NCBI RefSeq assembly: GCF_900182935.1 | Contig: NZ_FXUE01000001.1 | Span: 558,001 to 622,000, forward strand | Length of the DNA: 64,000 bases | Source of the DNA: Fibrobacter sp. UWB10 | GTDB taxonomy: Bacteria > Fibrobacterota > Fibrobacteria > Fibrobacterales > Fibrobacteraceae | Direction: 5' to 3' | In this document: positions 23,841-32,842 of the stretch, one piece after another | Layout: each line of letters starts with the position of its first letter | How positions within the stretch are numbered: position 1 is the first letter of the stretch | The notes under the pieces: generated by a model | Told to the model about the DNA's origin: nothing | The model's input: the letters and a program-made list of their open reading frames with translations, nothing else | Database searches by the model: none | Translations under genes and position numbers: made by a program

Positions 23841-24967
23841 ACATTACTCAAGCAAAGAACCTGTTCAATAATTGGAGCCATATCATAGTACTTGTACTGC
23901 GCCAGGCGACCGCCAAACACAACATCCTTTTCCGCAGAAGCCAGTTTACGATATTCATCGGCCAAGGCATTGTTACGACTGTCATTTACTGGATAATAAG
24001 GTTCCATACCATCTTTATATTCTGTTGAATATTCTTCCGAGACAACCGTTTTCGGGCAGTCGTAAACAGTCTGTCCGAACATTTCAAAATGTTTATGTTC
24101 AATAATGCGGGTAAAAGGTTGGTCATGCGACGTATAGTTTACGACTGCGTTTCCCTGGTAATCCGGGGTATTTTCGATGCGAGTCTTAAAACTTACCGTG
24201 CGCCAGTCAAGCTTTCCGAGCTTGTAATCGAAATATTCGTCAATGGCACCGGTATAAACAAGTTTATCAGCAATATTACGCCAGTTGTCCTTGTACTCTG
24301 CGAAAAAATCAACCCCCGTACGGGTTTCAACACCTTCTAGCAAACCATCAATAAGTTTGTTGTATCCACCGATAGGAATCCCTTGATAACGGTCATTAAA
24401 GTAATTGTTATCAAAGACTAGGCGCACTGGGAGGCGCTTAATAATAAAAGCTGGTAAATCCTTACAGTTTCGGCCCCATTGTTTTTCAGTGTATTCCTTG
24501 ATAAGTTTTTCAAAGATGTCTTTACCGACAAGCGTCAACGCCTGTTCCTCGAGATTCGCAGGCTCGCGACCATTCAGCGCAGCAACAGCAGCAGCTTTCT
24601 GTTCGTCAATTTTCGCCTGAGCTTCGGCCGGAGTAGTCACGCCCCACATCTGGTAGAACGTATTCATATTGAACGGTAGGTTATAAAGTTTGCCCTTATA
24701 ATTCGCAATGGGACTATTCGTGTATCGGTTGAATTCCACAATAGAGTTCACAAAGTTCCACACCTGTTTATTGTTGGTATGGAAAATATGGGCGCCATAC
24801 TTGTGAACGTTTATGCCTTCTACATTTTCGCAATATACATTCCCACCCAATTGGGGACGCTTGTCAATGACCAAGCATTTCTTGTCTGCCTTGGTTGCAC
24901 GATAGGCAAAAGTCGCCCCGAACAAGCCGGAACCTACGATAAGATAGTCATATTTTTCATTCTTCAT
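23837..24967 (-). CDS. glf: UDP-galactopyranose mutase
   Basis: The 376-residue flavoenzyme has the FAD-binding YDYLIVGSGLFGATFAYRA at the N-terminus, the GGNVYCENVEGINVHKYGAH segment and a C-terminal DMAPIIEQVL. It interconverts UDP-galactopyranose and UDP-galactofuranose in the cytoplasm, supplying galactofuranose for the glycan made by this locus. A probable galactofuranosyltransferase is encoded at 32843..33871. The ATG at 24967 begins the usual N-terminus, but AAGGA lies at a better distance from two upstream TTG codons (24973 and 24976), so the start may be three codons earlier. Confidence 0.95.
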   Translation of the reverse strand: MKNEKYDYLIVGSGLFGATFAYRATKADKKCLVIDKRPQLGGNVYCENVEGINVHKYGAHIFHTNNKQVWNFVNSIVEFNRYTNSPIANYKGKLYNLPFNMNTFYQMWGVTTPAEAQAKIDEQKAAAVAALNGREPANLEEQALTLVGKDIFEKLIKEYTEKQWGRNCKDLPAFIIKRLPVRLVFDNNYFNDRYQGIPIGGYNKLIDGLLEGVETRTGVDFFAEYKDNWRNIADKLVYTGAIDEYFDYKLGKLDWRTVSFKTRIENTPDYQGNAVVNYTSHDQPFTRIIEHKHFEMFGQTVYDCPKTVVSEEYSTEYKDGMEPYYPVNDSRNNALADEYRKLASAEKDVVFGGRLAQYKYYDMAPIIEQVLCLSNV

Positions 24968-24991
24968 TATCAACAAAATCCTTGTTGCTCT

Positions 24992-26581
24992 TTATGTCTT
25001 TTCCTCAACATTCCTTATCTTTTCTATCTCATCATTCTCTTCGGGAACAAACGGAACCTTGGATTTTCTTCTGTAGTCCATTTTCAGCATCTTATAAACC
25101 GCATACATGATAAAGAATACGATGACAGCGAGCGGTAAGCCAGCGATATAGCACACCGAGCGCACCGCTTTCGCGCCACCCAGTTGAACCACGATGAATG
25201 CGATAATTGCAGCCACTGCAGCCCATACCACACGGAGCCAGCGAGGAGCCAAATTGTCGGAACCCGTCTGCACGGCAGTCATTTCAGCGGCAGCAAATGC
25301 GCTAGAGTCCATCGTAGTAGCAAGGAAGATGAATGCAATCGCAAGTAGCACAACCATAAAAATCGTCGACATCGGCAACGTGTTAATCAAGGCAATGATA
25401 GCACCAGCTTCGTCACCATTGGCAAGGAATCCGGCCACGTCAACAGAACCACTCATCTGGGCCTTGACCGCGAAGTTACCGAAAGTACCCATAGCCACCC
25501 AGCAACCGAGAGTGCAAAGGATCAACTGACCAAATGCAATCTGTCTGAGCGTTCTACCCTTCGAAATCTTGGCGTTAAACACACCCATCAAAGGCATATA
25601 CACAAAATAGCAAGCCCAATAGCTGAAAGTCCAGCCCTTCACGAAGCCGCCATTGCCATAGGGGTCCGTAAACGTACTCAGGCGAATAATGTCCTGAACA
25701 AACAAACCCGCGGTATTGATTTCGGAACTAAAAACCTGAATCAAGCCCACAAAGAGTCCTATAATGCCCATAAAGATAAATGCAGCCGAGACATTAAAGT
25801 TACTCAACTTCTTAATACCCTTATTGAGGCCCAGGTACACGCTGGTTCCAAATATAGCCACCCAGATGAAAAGAATGACAATATGGATTGTTGCCTTGTA
25901 AGCGTCTGGGACACCAAAAATGTTTTGAACAAGAGCGGTCAACAAAGGCATGCCCGTACCGATAGAAATCACGGGCGCAAACACGGCACTACAAATGGCA
26001 ATCACATCTACGACAACGCCAAGCAACTTGCCCCACCTGTTTTGCGGAGTTACACTGCTGATGCCAGCGCTCACAGTAGCTTCATGACCTTTACGATTAT
26101 ACAGAACATAACCAATGGCAATAGAAATAGGGACATAAATCGCCCACGCATTGGAGCCCCAATGGAAGTGCGCATACAACTGGCCCAACTCATAAGACCT
26201 TGCAATGTTTTCTCCAGTCACAATTGCATTCTGCGAAGCACAGTAAATCGGTTCAAGGAATCCGTAAACGACAAGCCAGCCACCGCAACTTGTCGTGAAC
26301 ATCATTCCCGCCCACGACAGCGAGCTAAAAACAGGCTTACAATCCGGCCCACCCAGGCGCACATCCTTATAGCGGCCAAACATAAGCCACACAGAGAACA
26401 ACAAACAGCAAATATCTGCAAATATGAAAAGCCAGCCGAAAGAGCTAATGCAGTTTTCATAGATGGCACCCATCGATGTCTGCAAGAGTTCCAAGTTGGT
26501 TGCGACAGCGATGATAACCGCGAGTAGTATGATCATGGACGGGAAGAATAGCTTCTTCTCCACTTTGAGTTTTGGTTCCAT
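24992..26581 (-). CDS. BCCT family transporter (betaine/carnitine/choline type)
   Basis: A 529-residue protein with about twelve membrane helices. The family hallmark after the central helix reads GWTFSYWACYFVYMPLMGVF, corresponding to the conserved WTxFYWAWW region but with several aromatic residues replaced, so the substrate may differ from betaine. Other landmarks are GGWLVVYGFLEP and FIFLATTMDSSAFAAAE. BCCT carriers move quaternary ammonium compounds, by sodium or proton symport or by exchange as in CaiT. Its position between two ATP-grasp genes and glf, with 8-base and 24-base gaps, is unusual and suggests that the imported compound feeds glycan decoration (inference). Confidence 0.9.
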   Translation of the reverse strand: MEPKLKVEKKLFFPSMIILLAVIIAVATNLELLQTSMGAIYENCISSFGWLFIFADICCLLFSVWLMFGRYKDVRLGGPDCKPVFSSLSWAGMMFTTSCGGWLVVYGFLEPIYCASQNAIVTGENIARSYELGQLYAHFHWGSNAWAIYVPISIAIGYVLYNRKGHEATVSAGISSVTPQNRWGKLLGVVVDVIAICSAVFAPVISIGTGMPLLTALVQNIFGVPDAYKATIHIVILFIWVAIFGTSVYLGLNKGIKKLSNFNVSAAFIFMGIIGLFVGLIQVFSSEINTAGLFVQDIIRLSTFTDPYGNGGFVKGWTFSYWACYFVYMPLMGVFNAKISKGRTLRQIAFGQLILCTLGCWVAMGTFGNFAVKAQMSGSVDVAGFLANGDEAGAIIALINTLPMSTIFMVVLLAIAFIFLATTMDSSAFAAAEMTAVQTGSDNLAPRWLRVVWAAVAAIIAFIVVQLGGAKAVRSVCYIAGLPLAVIVFFIMYAVYKMLKMDYRRKSKVPFVPEENDEIEKIRNVEEKT

Positions 26582-26589
26582 ATTTTCCC

Positions 26590-27876
26590 CTATTTTATTT
26601 CGAAGCCAAATTCTTTTAGACCAAGTTCGTACTGTTCTTTGAGAGAATCATAATCCGTATAATGAATAATCAAGTCTTCTCCCTTTGCGTTCAGCACCCT
26701 GAGATTGTCATTGATTATGCGAATATATTCTAGAAGTTCCTTTTCGGAGTGTGCTGGGAATCGGATAACGCCCAAGGTTCCGAGATATCGAGTCTTGAAA
26801 TTCTTTCGATGACGGATGTCGATTACCACATTTGGGATTTTCTCTATGACGTCAAGCCCCTCGATCCTTTCGACAGTGTCGACGGTATGAGCAAAAAGAA
26901 GATAAGAGACCCCGCTGCCATAATGGGCCGTTGTCAACGGGGGTGGGAGCTGATCATGTGTGTGCTTGACGCCCTTGGCGATATCCAGCATCCATTTGAT
27001 TCCATTAAAACCTGAAATTTGACCATATGGAACGGCCGTCATTTCCCCACAGAATCTAAAACCGGGTTCAATCAGGTAGAAGTGCCCATCCTGATCAAGC
27101 ATGCATTCGACCCATGCGATTCCTTCATTGAATTCCGCCATCTCGAAAATCTTAATGACGTAGTCATTCAATTCTTCGAGATATTGCTTTAGGTGGCAAC
27201 TTGTCGTGTTGATTATGGAGTAGAGATTGGCCTTTTCGCCGGGTTGGTGATGCTCTGCGCTGAGGTGGTTGAGTACAGCCTTGCCGTCTGCAATGACGTA
27301 GTTTGCGACAAATTCGGGGCCATACAAACGCCGCTCAACTATAATTCGCGGATTATCTGATATTTCGCGAGCAAGCTTATAGGCAGCCCTGAGTTCGTCC
27401 TTATTGTCGCAGTAACTCATGCCCCTATTGGCAGAACGATCGACAGGTTTTACCACGACAGGGAAAGTTATTTTGTCAAGTTCTTCATCGGTCAGGTTTT
27501 CAGAAACGATGTAGTCAGTAGCGATGGGCGCTCCAATCTTTTTGCAAATTTCTTTGAACTTTCCCTTATTCCTTGCGACACCCCATGCAACATCGCTAGA
27601 ACAATAACATGGTAGTCCAAGGCGTTTGGCAAGTTGCCTTCCGTTTGTCACATTCAAGTCACTTGCTGCGAAAGTGACAGCTTCGATACCATTCTTTCTG
27701 CAAAGGTCTTCAAGAGCATCGATATCAAGAGTGCTTACGACCCATGATTCGTCGGCCACCGATTTGGTCAACGTTTCTTCATAGTAATCGGCGACGACAA
27801 CGTAGTCCCCACACTTGCGGGCCTCATTGACCATATCGACGGTTCCGTAATCACTGCCTACGACCAAAATTTTCAT
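26590..27876 (-). CDS. ATP-grasp ligase 1
   Basis: The 428-residue protein has an N-terminal pre-ATP-grasp Rossmann half (MKILVVGSDYGTVDMV) and an ATP-grasp domain with VKPVDRSANRGMSYC (nucleotide loop) and the metal/ATP site in FYLIEPGFRFCGE. ATP-grasp enzymes form carboxylate-amine or carboxylate-thiol bonds through an acyl-phosphate. Substrates are unknown. It is six bases from the second ATP-grasp gene and eight bases from the BCCT gene. Two different ATP-grasp genes next to a sugar aminotransferase suggest amide formation on an aminosugar. Confidence 0.85.
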   Translation of the reverse strand: MKILVVGSDYGTVDMVNEARKCGDYVVVADYYEETLTKSVADESWVVSTLDIDALEDLCRKNGIEAVTFAASDLNVTNGRQLAKRLGLPCYCSSDVAWGVARNKGKFKEICKKIGAPIATDYIVSENLTDEELDKITFPVVVKPVDRSANRGMSYCDNKDELRAAYKLAREISDNPRIIVERRLYGPEFVANYVIADGKAVLNHLSAEHHQPGEKANLYSIINTTSCHLKQYLEELNDYVIKIFEMAEFNEGIAWVECMLDQDGHFYLIEPGFRFCGEMTAVPYGQISGFNGIKWMLDIAKGVKHTHDQLPPPLTTAHYGSGVSYLLFAHTVDTVERIEGLDVIEKIPNVVIDIRHRKNFKTRYLGTLGVIRFPAHSEKELLEYIRIINDNLRVLNAKGEDLIIHYTDYDSLKEQYELGLKEFGFEIK

Positions 27877-27882
27877 TGTGGG

Positions 27883-29091
27883 TTACCTTATGTTTATTGT
27901 TATGAATTTTGACATGCTTGACATTGCAGTTTCTAATGCCTTACGACTTTCAAATCGCAGGAATAACGTCCCAAGCGAATTGTTTGCTCCCGTAAAAGGG
28001 ACAACCTTGTCGCCAGGCTTTACGATCAGGCCTACATTGCGAACATATTTTTGCTGAAAGTCTGGAGCAATGTCTATTGAAACGAATGTACCAGTCTTAT
28101 TGGTGTGCAGGATGTAGTTGCACCAGACGCCGTCGTATCGCGGCGCGGTGATGTTGTCCATCGGCATGCCGAGCGCTTTCCGGATCTCGTTTGCGATCAG
28201 GCTCTGACCGGTCGCCATGTCCTGCAGTTCGGCGATGCGGTTCCCTCCGCCGCGGGGGGAGACTTCCATGATGTACGCCTTGCCGTCGGAGCACACGCGG
28301 CTCTCCACATTGTAGATGCCCGACTTCACGCCGAGAAGCGTGAACAGGCGCTGCAGTTGTGCTGTCAAGTCGTCTTGGAACTTCTGCTCCATGGAGGCGG
28401 GCCAAATTTCGATTGCGGGCGTGTATGGGTTCGCGGCGTTCTTGTCGAACAACTGATCGGAATACGCCGGGTAGACGAGCTTGCCGTCTACCGTGAAGAT
28501 GTCTGCGCTGGACTGAGCACCGACTTTGTCGAGAAAGTCCTCGATTATGAAATGTTTTGAAAGCGACGACGAGAGAGCGGTCTCAATGGCGTTACGTAAA
28601 TTTTCCTTGTTTTCAACCTTCGTGACCCCCTTGCTGCCTGCTGAATCGACAGGCTTCACGATGACGGGCCAGTTAAAATAGTCTACGTCGTTCAGGGCGT
28701 CCTCGACGTTCGTATAGCCCTTCGCCTTCGGGCAGTTGAACCCGTGTTCGGCGAGGAACTTGCGAAAAAGAGACTTGTCCTGCAGAATGCAGGTCGCCTC
28801 GTAGCTGCACTGGAACGGCAGTCCCATCTTCTCTGCTACGTATGCGGCTGAAACGACTCCGGGATCAACGGCATGCGAGAGGATACCATCGATTTTCAAT
28901 TCTTTGGCTGCTTTCAGGACTGCGTCCTTGTCCACGATGCTTACGTTGCAGTATTCGTCGGAATACTTGTGCGCAATGTTGTTGGGCAGGTAATCGGCTG
29001 TAATCACATGGACGCCCAGCCTGTGGGCTTCCTCGATCACGGGCAGCAGGTACCTAAGCCCGCCCAGGAGCATCAGCTTCTTCTGCGACAT
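27883..29091 (-). CDS. ATP-grasp ligase 2
   Basis: The 402-residue protein is a second ATP-grasp enzyme, not a close copy of its neighbour: N-terminal MSQKKLMLLGGLRYLLPVIE, nucleotide loop VKPVDSAGSKGVTKV, active site YIMEVSPRGGGNRIAEL. This form resembles carbamoyl-phosphate-synthase-like or amino-acid ligases found in surface polysaccharide and natural-product clusters. Most of the gene is GC-rich (about 60% in sampled lines), while its last ~200 bases match the AT-rich surroundings, suggesting a recombination edge inside the coding sequence near 28090. Confidence 0.87.
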   Translation of the reverse strand: MSQKKLMLLGGLRYLLPVIEEAHRLGVHVITADYLPNNIAHKYSDEYCNVSIVDKDAVLKAAKELKIDGILSHAVDPGVVSAAYVAEKMGLPFQCSYEATCILQDKSLFRKFLAEHGFNCPKAKGYTNVEDALNDVDYFNWPVIVKPVDSAGSKGVTKVENKENLRNAIETALSSSLSKHFIIEDFLDKVGAQSSADIFTVDGKLVYPAYSDQLFDKNAANPYTPAIEIWPASMEQKFQDDLTAQLQRLFTLLGVKSGIYNVESRVCSDGKAYIMEVSPRGGGNRIAELQDMATGQSLIANEIRKALGMPMDNITAPRYDGVWCNYILHTNKTGTFVSIDIAPDFQQKYVRNVGLIVKPGDKVVPFTGANNSLGTLFLRFESRKALETAMSSMSKFITINIR

Positions 29092-29097
29092 CGCGGG

Positions 29098-30210
29098 CTA
29101 CCTTTTGTTCCTGACGACGTCGATGACACGATCCGAGCTCTCTCCGTCGAGGCCCGCGAACATGGGCAGGCAGAGTACCTGGTCGGCGAGCTTGTGCGCG
29201 ACGGGCAAGTTCTTCGGGTTGGCGGATTCGAGGCCCTTGTAGGCGCCGAACGTGCTAATGAGCGGGTAGAAGTAGCGGCGACCGAAGATGTCGTGTTCCT
29301 GCAGCTTGGCGTAAAGGTCATCGCGGCTGATGCCGTATTCCTCGCTGATGAAGATCGGGAAGTAGGCGTAGTTGTGGCGCACGCCCTCGATGTCCTGCAG
29401 GCAGCGTACGCCGGGGACGTCTTTGAGGGCTTCGCGATACTTCTCGGCGGTCGCCTTGCGCTTCGCGATGGCGTCGTCCACCTGCTTCAGGTTCAACAGG
29501 CCGTAGGCGGAACGGATCTCGTCCATCTTGCTGTTGATGCCGGGGGCAACCACGGTGGTTTCGCCCGCAAAGCCGAAGTTCTTGAGGTAGTCGATACGCT
29601 TCTTGGTCGCTGCGTCATGGCAGACGAGTGCGCCACCTTCGATGGTGTTGTACACCTTGGTGGCGTGGAAACTGAGCGTGCTCATGTCGCCCGCGTTCAG
29701 GACCGATTCTCCATCCTTCCTGACACCGAAGGCGTGGGCCGCGTCGTAGATAACCTTGAGGCCATAGATATCGGCGATTTCCTGGATACGTTTCATGTTA
29801 CAGGGCGTACCGTAGACATGTACCGGCATAATTGCCATCGTGTGCGGAGTGATGGCGGCCTCAATCTTTTCGGGGTCAATATTGCCTGTTTCCTCGTCGA
29901 CGTCCACGAAGACGGGCTTCAGGCCGTTCCACCAGATGGAATGGGTCGTCGCGACAAAGCTGTATGGAGTCGTGATGACTTCACCAGCAATCTTCATTGC
30001 CTGCAGGGCCGTAATCAGAGGAAGCGTCCCGTTGGTGAACAGGCTGATGTATTCAACCCCTAAGTATTCTGCCAGAGCCTTTTCGAGTTCCTTGTGGTAG
30101 TAGCCATTGTTCGTCAGCCATTTTCTATCCCAAATATCCTGGAGCATAGGAATAAAATCTTCCAGTTTCGGAAGAAGGGGAGAAGTAACAAAAACTGTTT
30201 TTTTTGACAT
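29098..30210 (-). CDS. DegT/DnrJ/EryC1-family sugar aminotransferase (VioA/WecE-like)
   Basis: A 370-residue PLP enzyme of the nucleotide-sugar aminotransferase family. Landmarks: TNGTLPLITALQAM, TTPYSFVATTHSI, the PLP-binding YDAAHAFGV, and the Schiff-base lysine in SFHATKVYNTIEGGA. Members such as VioA and WecE convert dTDP-4-keto-6-deoxyhexose to a 4-amino-4,6-dideoxyhexose using glutamate. The 4-amino sugar product is inferred from similarity. It leads a five-gene unit (aminotransferase, two ATP-grasp enzymes, BCCT, glf) and has its own promoter candidate. No dTDP-sugar dehydratase (RmlB) is in the window, so the keto sugar must come from elsewhere. Confidence 0.9.
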   Translation of the reverse strand: MSKKTVFVTSPLLPKLEDFIPMLQDIWDRKWLTNNGYYHKELEKALAEYLGVEYISLFTNGTLPLITALQAMKIAGEVITTPYSFVATTHSIWWNGLKPVFVDVDEETGNIDPEKIEAAITPHTMAIMPVHVYGTPCNMKRIQEIADIYGLKVIYDAAHAFGVRKDGESVLNAGDMSTLSFHATKVYNTIEGGALVCHDAATKKRIDYLKNFGFAGETTVVAPGINSKMDEIRSAYGLLNLKQVDDAIAKRKATAEKYREALKDVPGVRCLQDIEGVRHNYAYFPIFISEEYGISRDDLYAKLQEHDIFGRRYFYPLISTFGAYKGLESANPKNLPVAHKLADQVLCLPMFAGLDGESSDRVIDVVRNKR

Positions 30211-30234
30211 ACGTACCTTTTATAATTATGTCCA

Positions 30235-30267
30235 TAAATATAGTATAGATTACTTTTTTTATTTCAA
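30235..30267 (-). promoter_or_regulatory. Promoter candidate for the aminotransferase-glf unit
   Basis: On the minus strand TTGAAA (30262-30267), 16 bases, TACTAT (30240-30245) resembles a sigma-70 promoter; overlapping it, TATATTTA (30235-30242) resembles the TAnnTTTG box. It lies 25 bases before the aminotransferase ATG and suggests this block can be transcribed separately from the glycosyltransferase genes upstream. Confidence 0.45.
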
Positions 30268-30316
30268 CCTTCTTTTTCGCACAATCCATTAAAAAGCCAT
30301 TTATTATCATGCAAAT

Positions 30317-31771
30317 CTATTTTTTCTTTTTCAAATATTCCTTTATTGAATTCAAAATATATTCAAGACTTTCAAATCGGAACACCCAGGCACAAAGGAT
30401 ATACATAAATCCGCCAGCAAAAGCTAGCAGAGGCAATTGAACAATCAAAGAACATTCTATCATTTTCGACAAAAGATATACCCCAAAACCAATCGCTACA
30501 GCCAATACAAAAGAAGGCAGAAAATCTTTCATCTGCTCAACAAAGCCGTAATTCAATATTTTTTTATTAGGATAAGCATTTACAAACGAGCCTAACGGGG
30601 CTGTGACGGCCGCGCTCATAGCTATTCCGATTGGAGAGTGAAAGAACCAAATAAAAAGAACTAAAACTGCAAAACCATAACATTTTTTTATTATTTCCAA
30701 TTTCAAAAAAACATCACTACGGCCAACAGCATTTATAGCAGACAAATTAGTGGTATGAATCGGCCAAAAAGCATAACTAAAGCAACATATTCTAATAAAT
30801 GGAACAGCGGGCAACCATTTTTCACCCAAAACAAACAGCGTAACAGGTTCCGCAAGAGCAGCAAGTCCAGACATCATGGGAAGAAGTAAAAAAGCGCTCA
30901 TCCTAATTGAACGACGCGCCAACAATTTCAAACGTTCACGATCATCCTGCACCATTGAAAGTGATGGCAAAAGAACTGCTTGAATTGAAGAATTTATGTT
31001 CGTAATAATAATCTTGGGAAACTGATCTCCACGATTATAAAAGCCTAATTCAGCAGGAGAAAACAATTTGCCAATGACCAAGTCTCGGACATTTCGATAA
31101 AACGTATCTAGCAAAGACGAGACAAGGAGTTTCCACCCAAAAGCAAATAAACCTTTAAAACGAGTATAAGAAAAAGCCAAAATAGGGCGCCATTTAACAG
31201 TAAACCACATAATAGCGCACACCAAAAAAGCATTCATCAATTGTTGACCAACTAAAGCCCAAACTTCAAATCCTGCATAGGCGAGAATAACACCAAAAAG
31301 ACCCGAAGGAATTGTCGCACCAATACTCCTATAGAACAGCTTTTTGAACATCATATTGCGAGCAACGTAAGCTTCTTGAACAGAATTTAACGAACCAAAA
31401 AAAACTGTCACCCCCATCACGCGAATAACTTCAATTATTTTTATCTGTCCATTAAAAAAAGCCGCAAGCAATGGTGCGGAAAAAAATAAAAGTACATAAA
31501 ACAATGCTGCTACAACAAGACTTGCGTAAAAGACTGTCGAAAAATCAAGATCGTCTGCATTTTTCTTTTGAACTAGAGCCGTATTTAAGCCACTTTGGAC
31601 GAATACGTTTGCAATTGCGATAAACACCATCACAAGAGCAATCAATCCAAAGTCTGCAGGAGCAAGCAAACGAGCAAGTACAATTGCAACAACAAAAGAT
31701 GCCGCTTGAGAGCCAATCCGCTCCATAAATTTCCAAATAAGAGACGAAACAACTACCGATTTTTGAGACAT
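30317..31771 (-). CDS. Wzx-type polysaccharide flippase
   Basis: The protein is 484 residues from the ATG at 31771 (MSQKSVVVSSLIWKFMERIG), which fits the usual N-terminus; an upstream start would add polar residues overlapping the preceding gene. About twelve to fourteen membrane helices and the N-terminal LARLLAPADFGLIALVMVF are typical of the oligosaccharidyl-lipid flippase (PST) family. It should move undecaprenyl-linked repeat units across the inner membrane. Paired with the EpsG/Wzy-like protein at 33880 it indicates a Wzx/Wzy-dependent pathway. Confidence 0.9.
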   Translation of the reverse strand: MSQKSVVVSSLIWKFMERIGSQAASFVVAIVLARLLAPADFGLIALVMVFIAIANVFVQSGLNTALVQKKNADDLDFSTVFYASLVVAALFYVLLFFSAPLLAAFFNGQIKIIEVIRVMGVTVFFGSLNSVQEAYVARNMMFKKLFYRSIGATIPSGLFGVILAYAGFEVWALVGQQLMNAFLVCAIMWFTVKWRPILAFSYTRFKGLFAFGWKLLVSSLLDTFYRNVRDLVIGKLFSPAELGFYNRGDQFPKIIITNINSSIQAVLLPSLSMVQDDRERLKLLARRSIRMSAFLLLPMMSGLAALAEPVTLFVLGEKWLPAVPFIRICCFSYAFWPIHTTNLSAINAVGRSDVFLKLEIIKKCYGFAVLVLFIWFFHSPIGIAMSAAVTAPLGSFVNAYPNKKILNYGFVEQMKDFLPSFVLAVAIGFGVYLLSKMIECSLIVQLPLLAFAGGFMYILCAWVFRFESLEYILNSIKEYLKKKK

Positions 31772-31788
31772 ACAACTCTCGCCAACAG

Positions 31789-32841
31789 TCAAACACTCTT
31801 CACTATTTCTACCATTTTTTTCGCCTCTTTGCCCCAATCAAACTTCTTTAGTATTTTTTCGCTAGACGCAACATGTTGGCTTAATAATTTTTTCAAGTCA
31901 ACGTCATAATCATATGGATCAATGTAATAAGCAGCATCTTCATACAATTCCGGCAAGCACGTTGCCCTCGAAACAACAACTTTAGCTCCACACGACATTG
32001 CTTCTAAAGGAGGGATCCCAAATCCTTCATATATCGCAGGATGAACAAAAGCCAAGCAATTAGACATTAAAGATTTGACTTGGGCATCACTAATATATCC
32101 CGTAAAATGGACGTTTTCACATTTTAAATCATTTTCTTTATAGCTGCTAAGATTAACAGATTTACCGCAAACAACAAACTGCAAATCACTATTTCGTTTT
32201 GCAACTTCTTTTATCCAAATAAAATTTTTCTGCGGCAACAAACTACTTAAAGCTAATATATATTCTTTCTTTTTCACATTAGCGGGTAAACAAGAAAAAA
32301 TTTCATCATCAAGCCCCACTCGATTAAAATGTTGCCACGCATCATAAACAACGTCTATTCGACCACTAGAAACTTTTAGAATTTCAGAGAGTCGGGTTTT
32401 AGAATAATTGCTAACGGTTAAAATTTTCTTCGCCCATTTGGCAGAAGCCCAGGCAAGTAATTTATGCCATAATGTAGACAATTTTCCATACAAGGTCGTT
32501 GTCAACAAATTGCTAATTTCATAATAAGCGGCATCATGAATGCATACAATATCTGGGCTAAAGAAAGGGCATGTCGTAGTCAAATTAATGCTTAACAACT
32601 TATTCTTTTTTATATATCGATAAAAACTGATTTGCTCCCACAAATGACTTTTTACCCGGCCGTATTTTACAACTTCAATGTGTTTTAATTCAGGAATACA
32701 CGAAGCATACTCTGGAACAACTAAAACGAACTCTTGTGCTTCAGGAAGTTTATCCAATTCTAATATTAATTCTTTCGCAAAACGTTCTTGTCCTGTCAAC
32801 TTCCTTGCAGTAAATCGTCCATTTAAAGCGAAACGATGCAT
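31789..32841 (-). CDS. Family 4 (GT-B) glycosyltransferase
   Basis: A 350-residue GT-B enzyme. The donor-binding half has ILALSSLLPQKNFIWIKEVA, VHFTGYISDAQVKSL and the EX7E-like nucleotide-sugar site HPAIYEGFGIPPLEAMSCG. N-terminal LNGRFTARKLTGQERFAKEL resembles mannosyltransferases of O-antigen clusters, but the sugar cannot be assigned. It is one base from the next gene upstream in the operon (32843) and 17 bases before wzx. Confidence 0.88.
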   Translation of the reverse strand: MHRFALNGRFTARKLTGQERFAKELILELDKLPEAQEFVLVVPEYASCIPELKHIEVVKYGRVKSHLWEQISFYRYIKKNKLLSINLTTTCPFFSPDIVCIHDAAYYEISNLLTTTLYGKLSTLWHKLLAWASAKWAKKILTVSNYSKTRLSEILKVSSGRIDVVYDAWQHFNRVGLDDEIFSCLPANVKKKEYILALSSLLPQKNFIWIKEVAKRNSDLQFVVCGKSVNLSSYKENDLKCENVHFTGYISDAQVKSLMSNCLAFVHPAIYEGFGIPPLEAMSCGAKVVVSRATCLPELYEDAAYYIDPYDYDVDLKKLLSQHVASSEKILKKFDWGKEAKKMVEIVKSV

Positions 32842-32842
32842 A

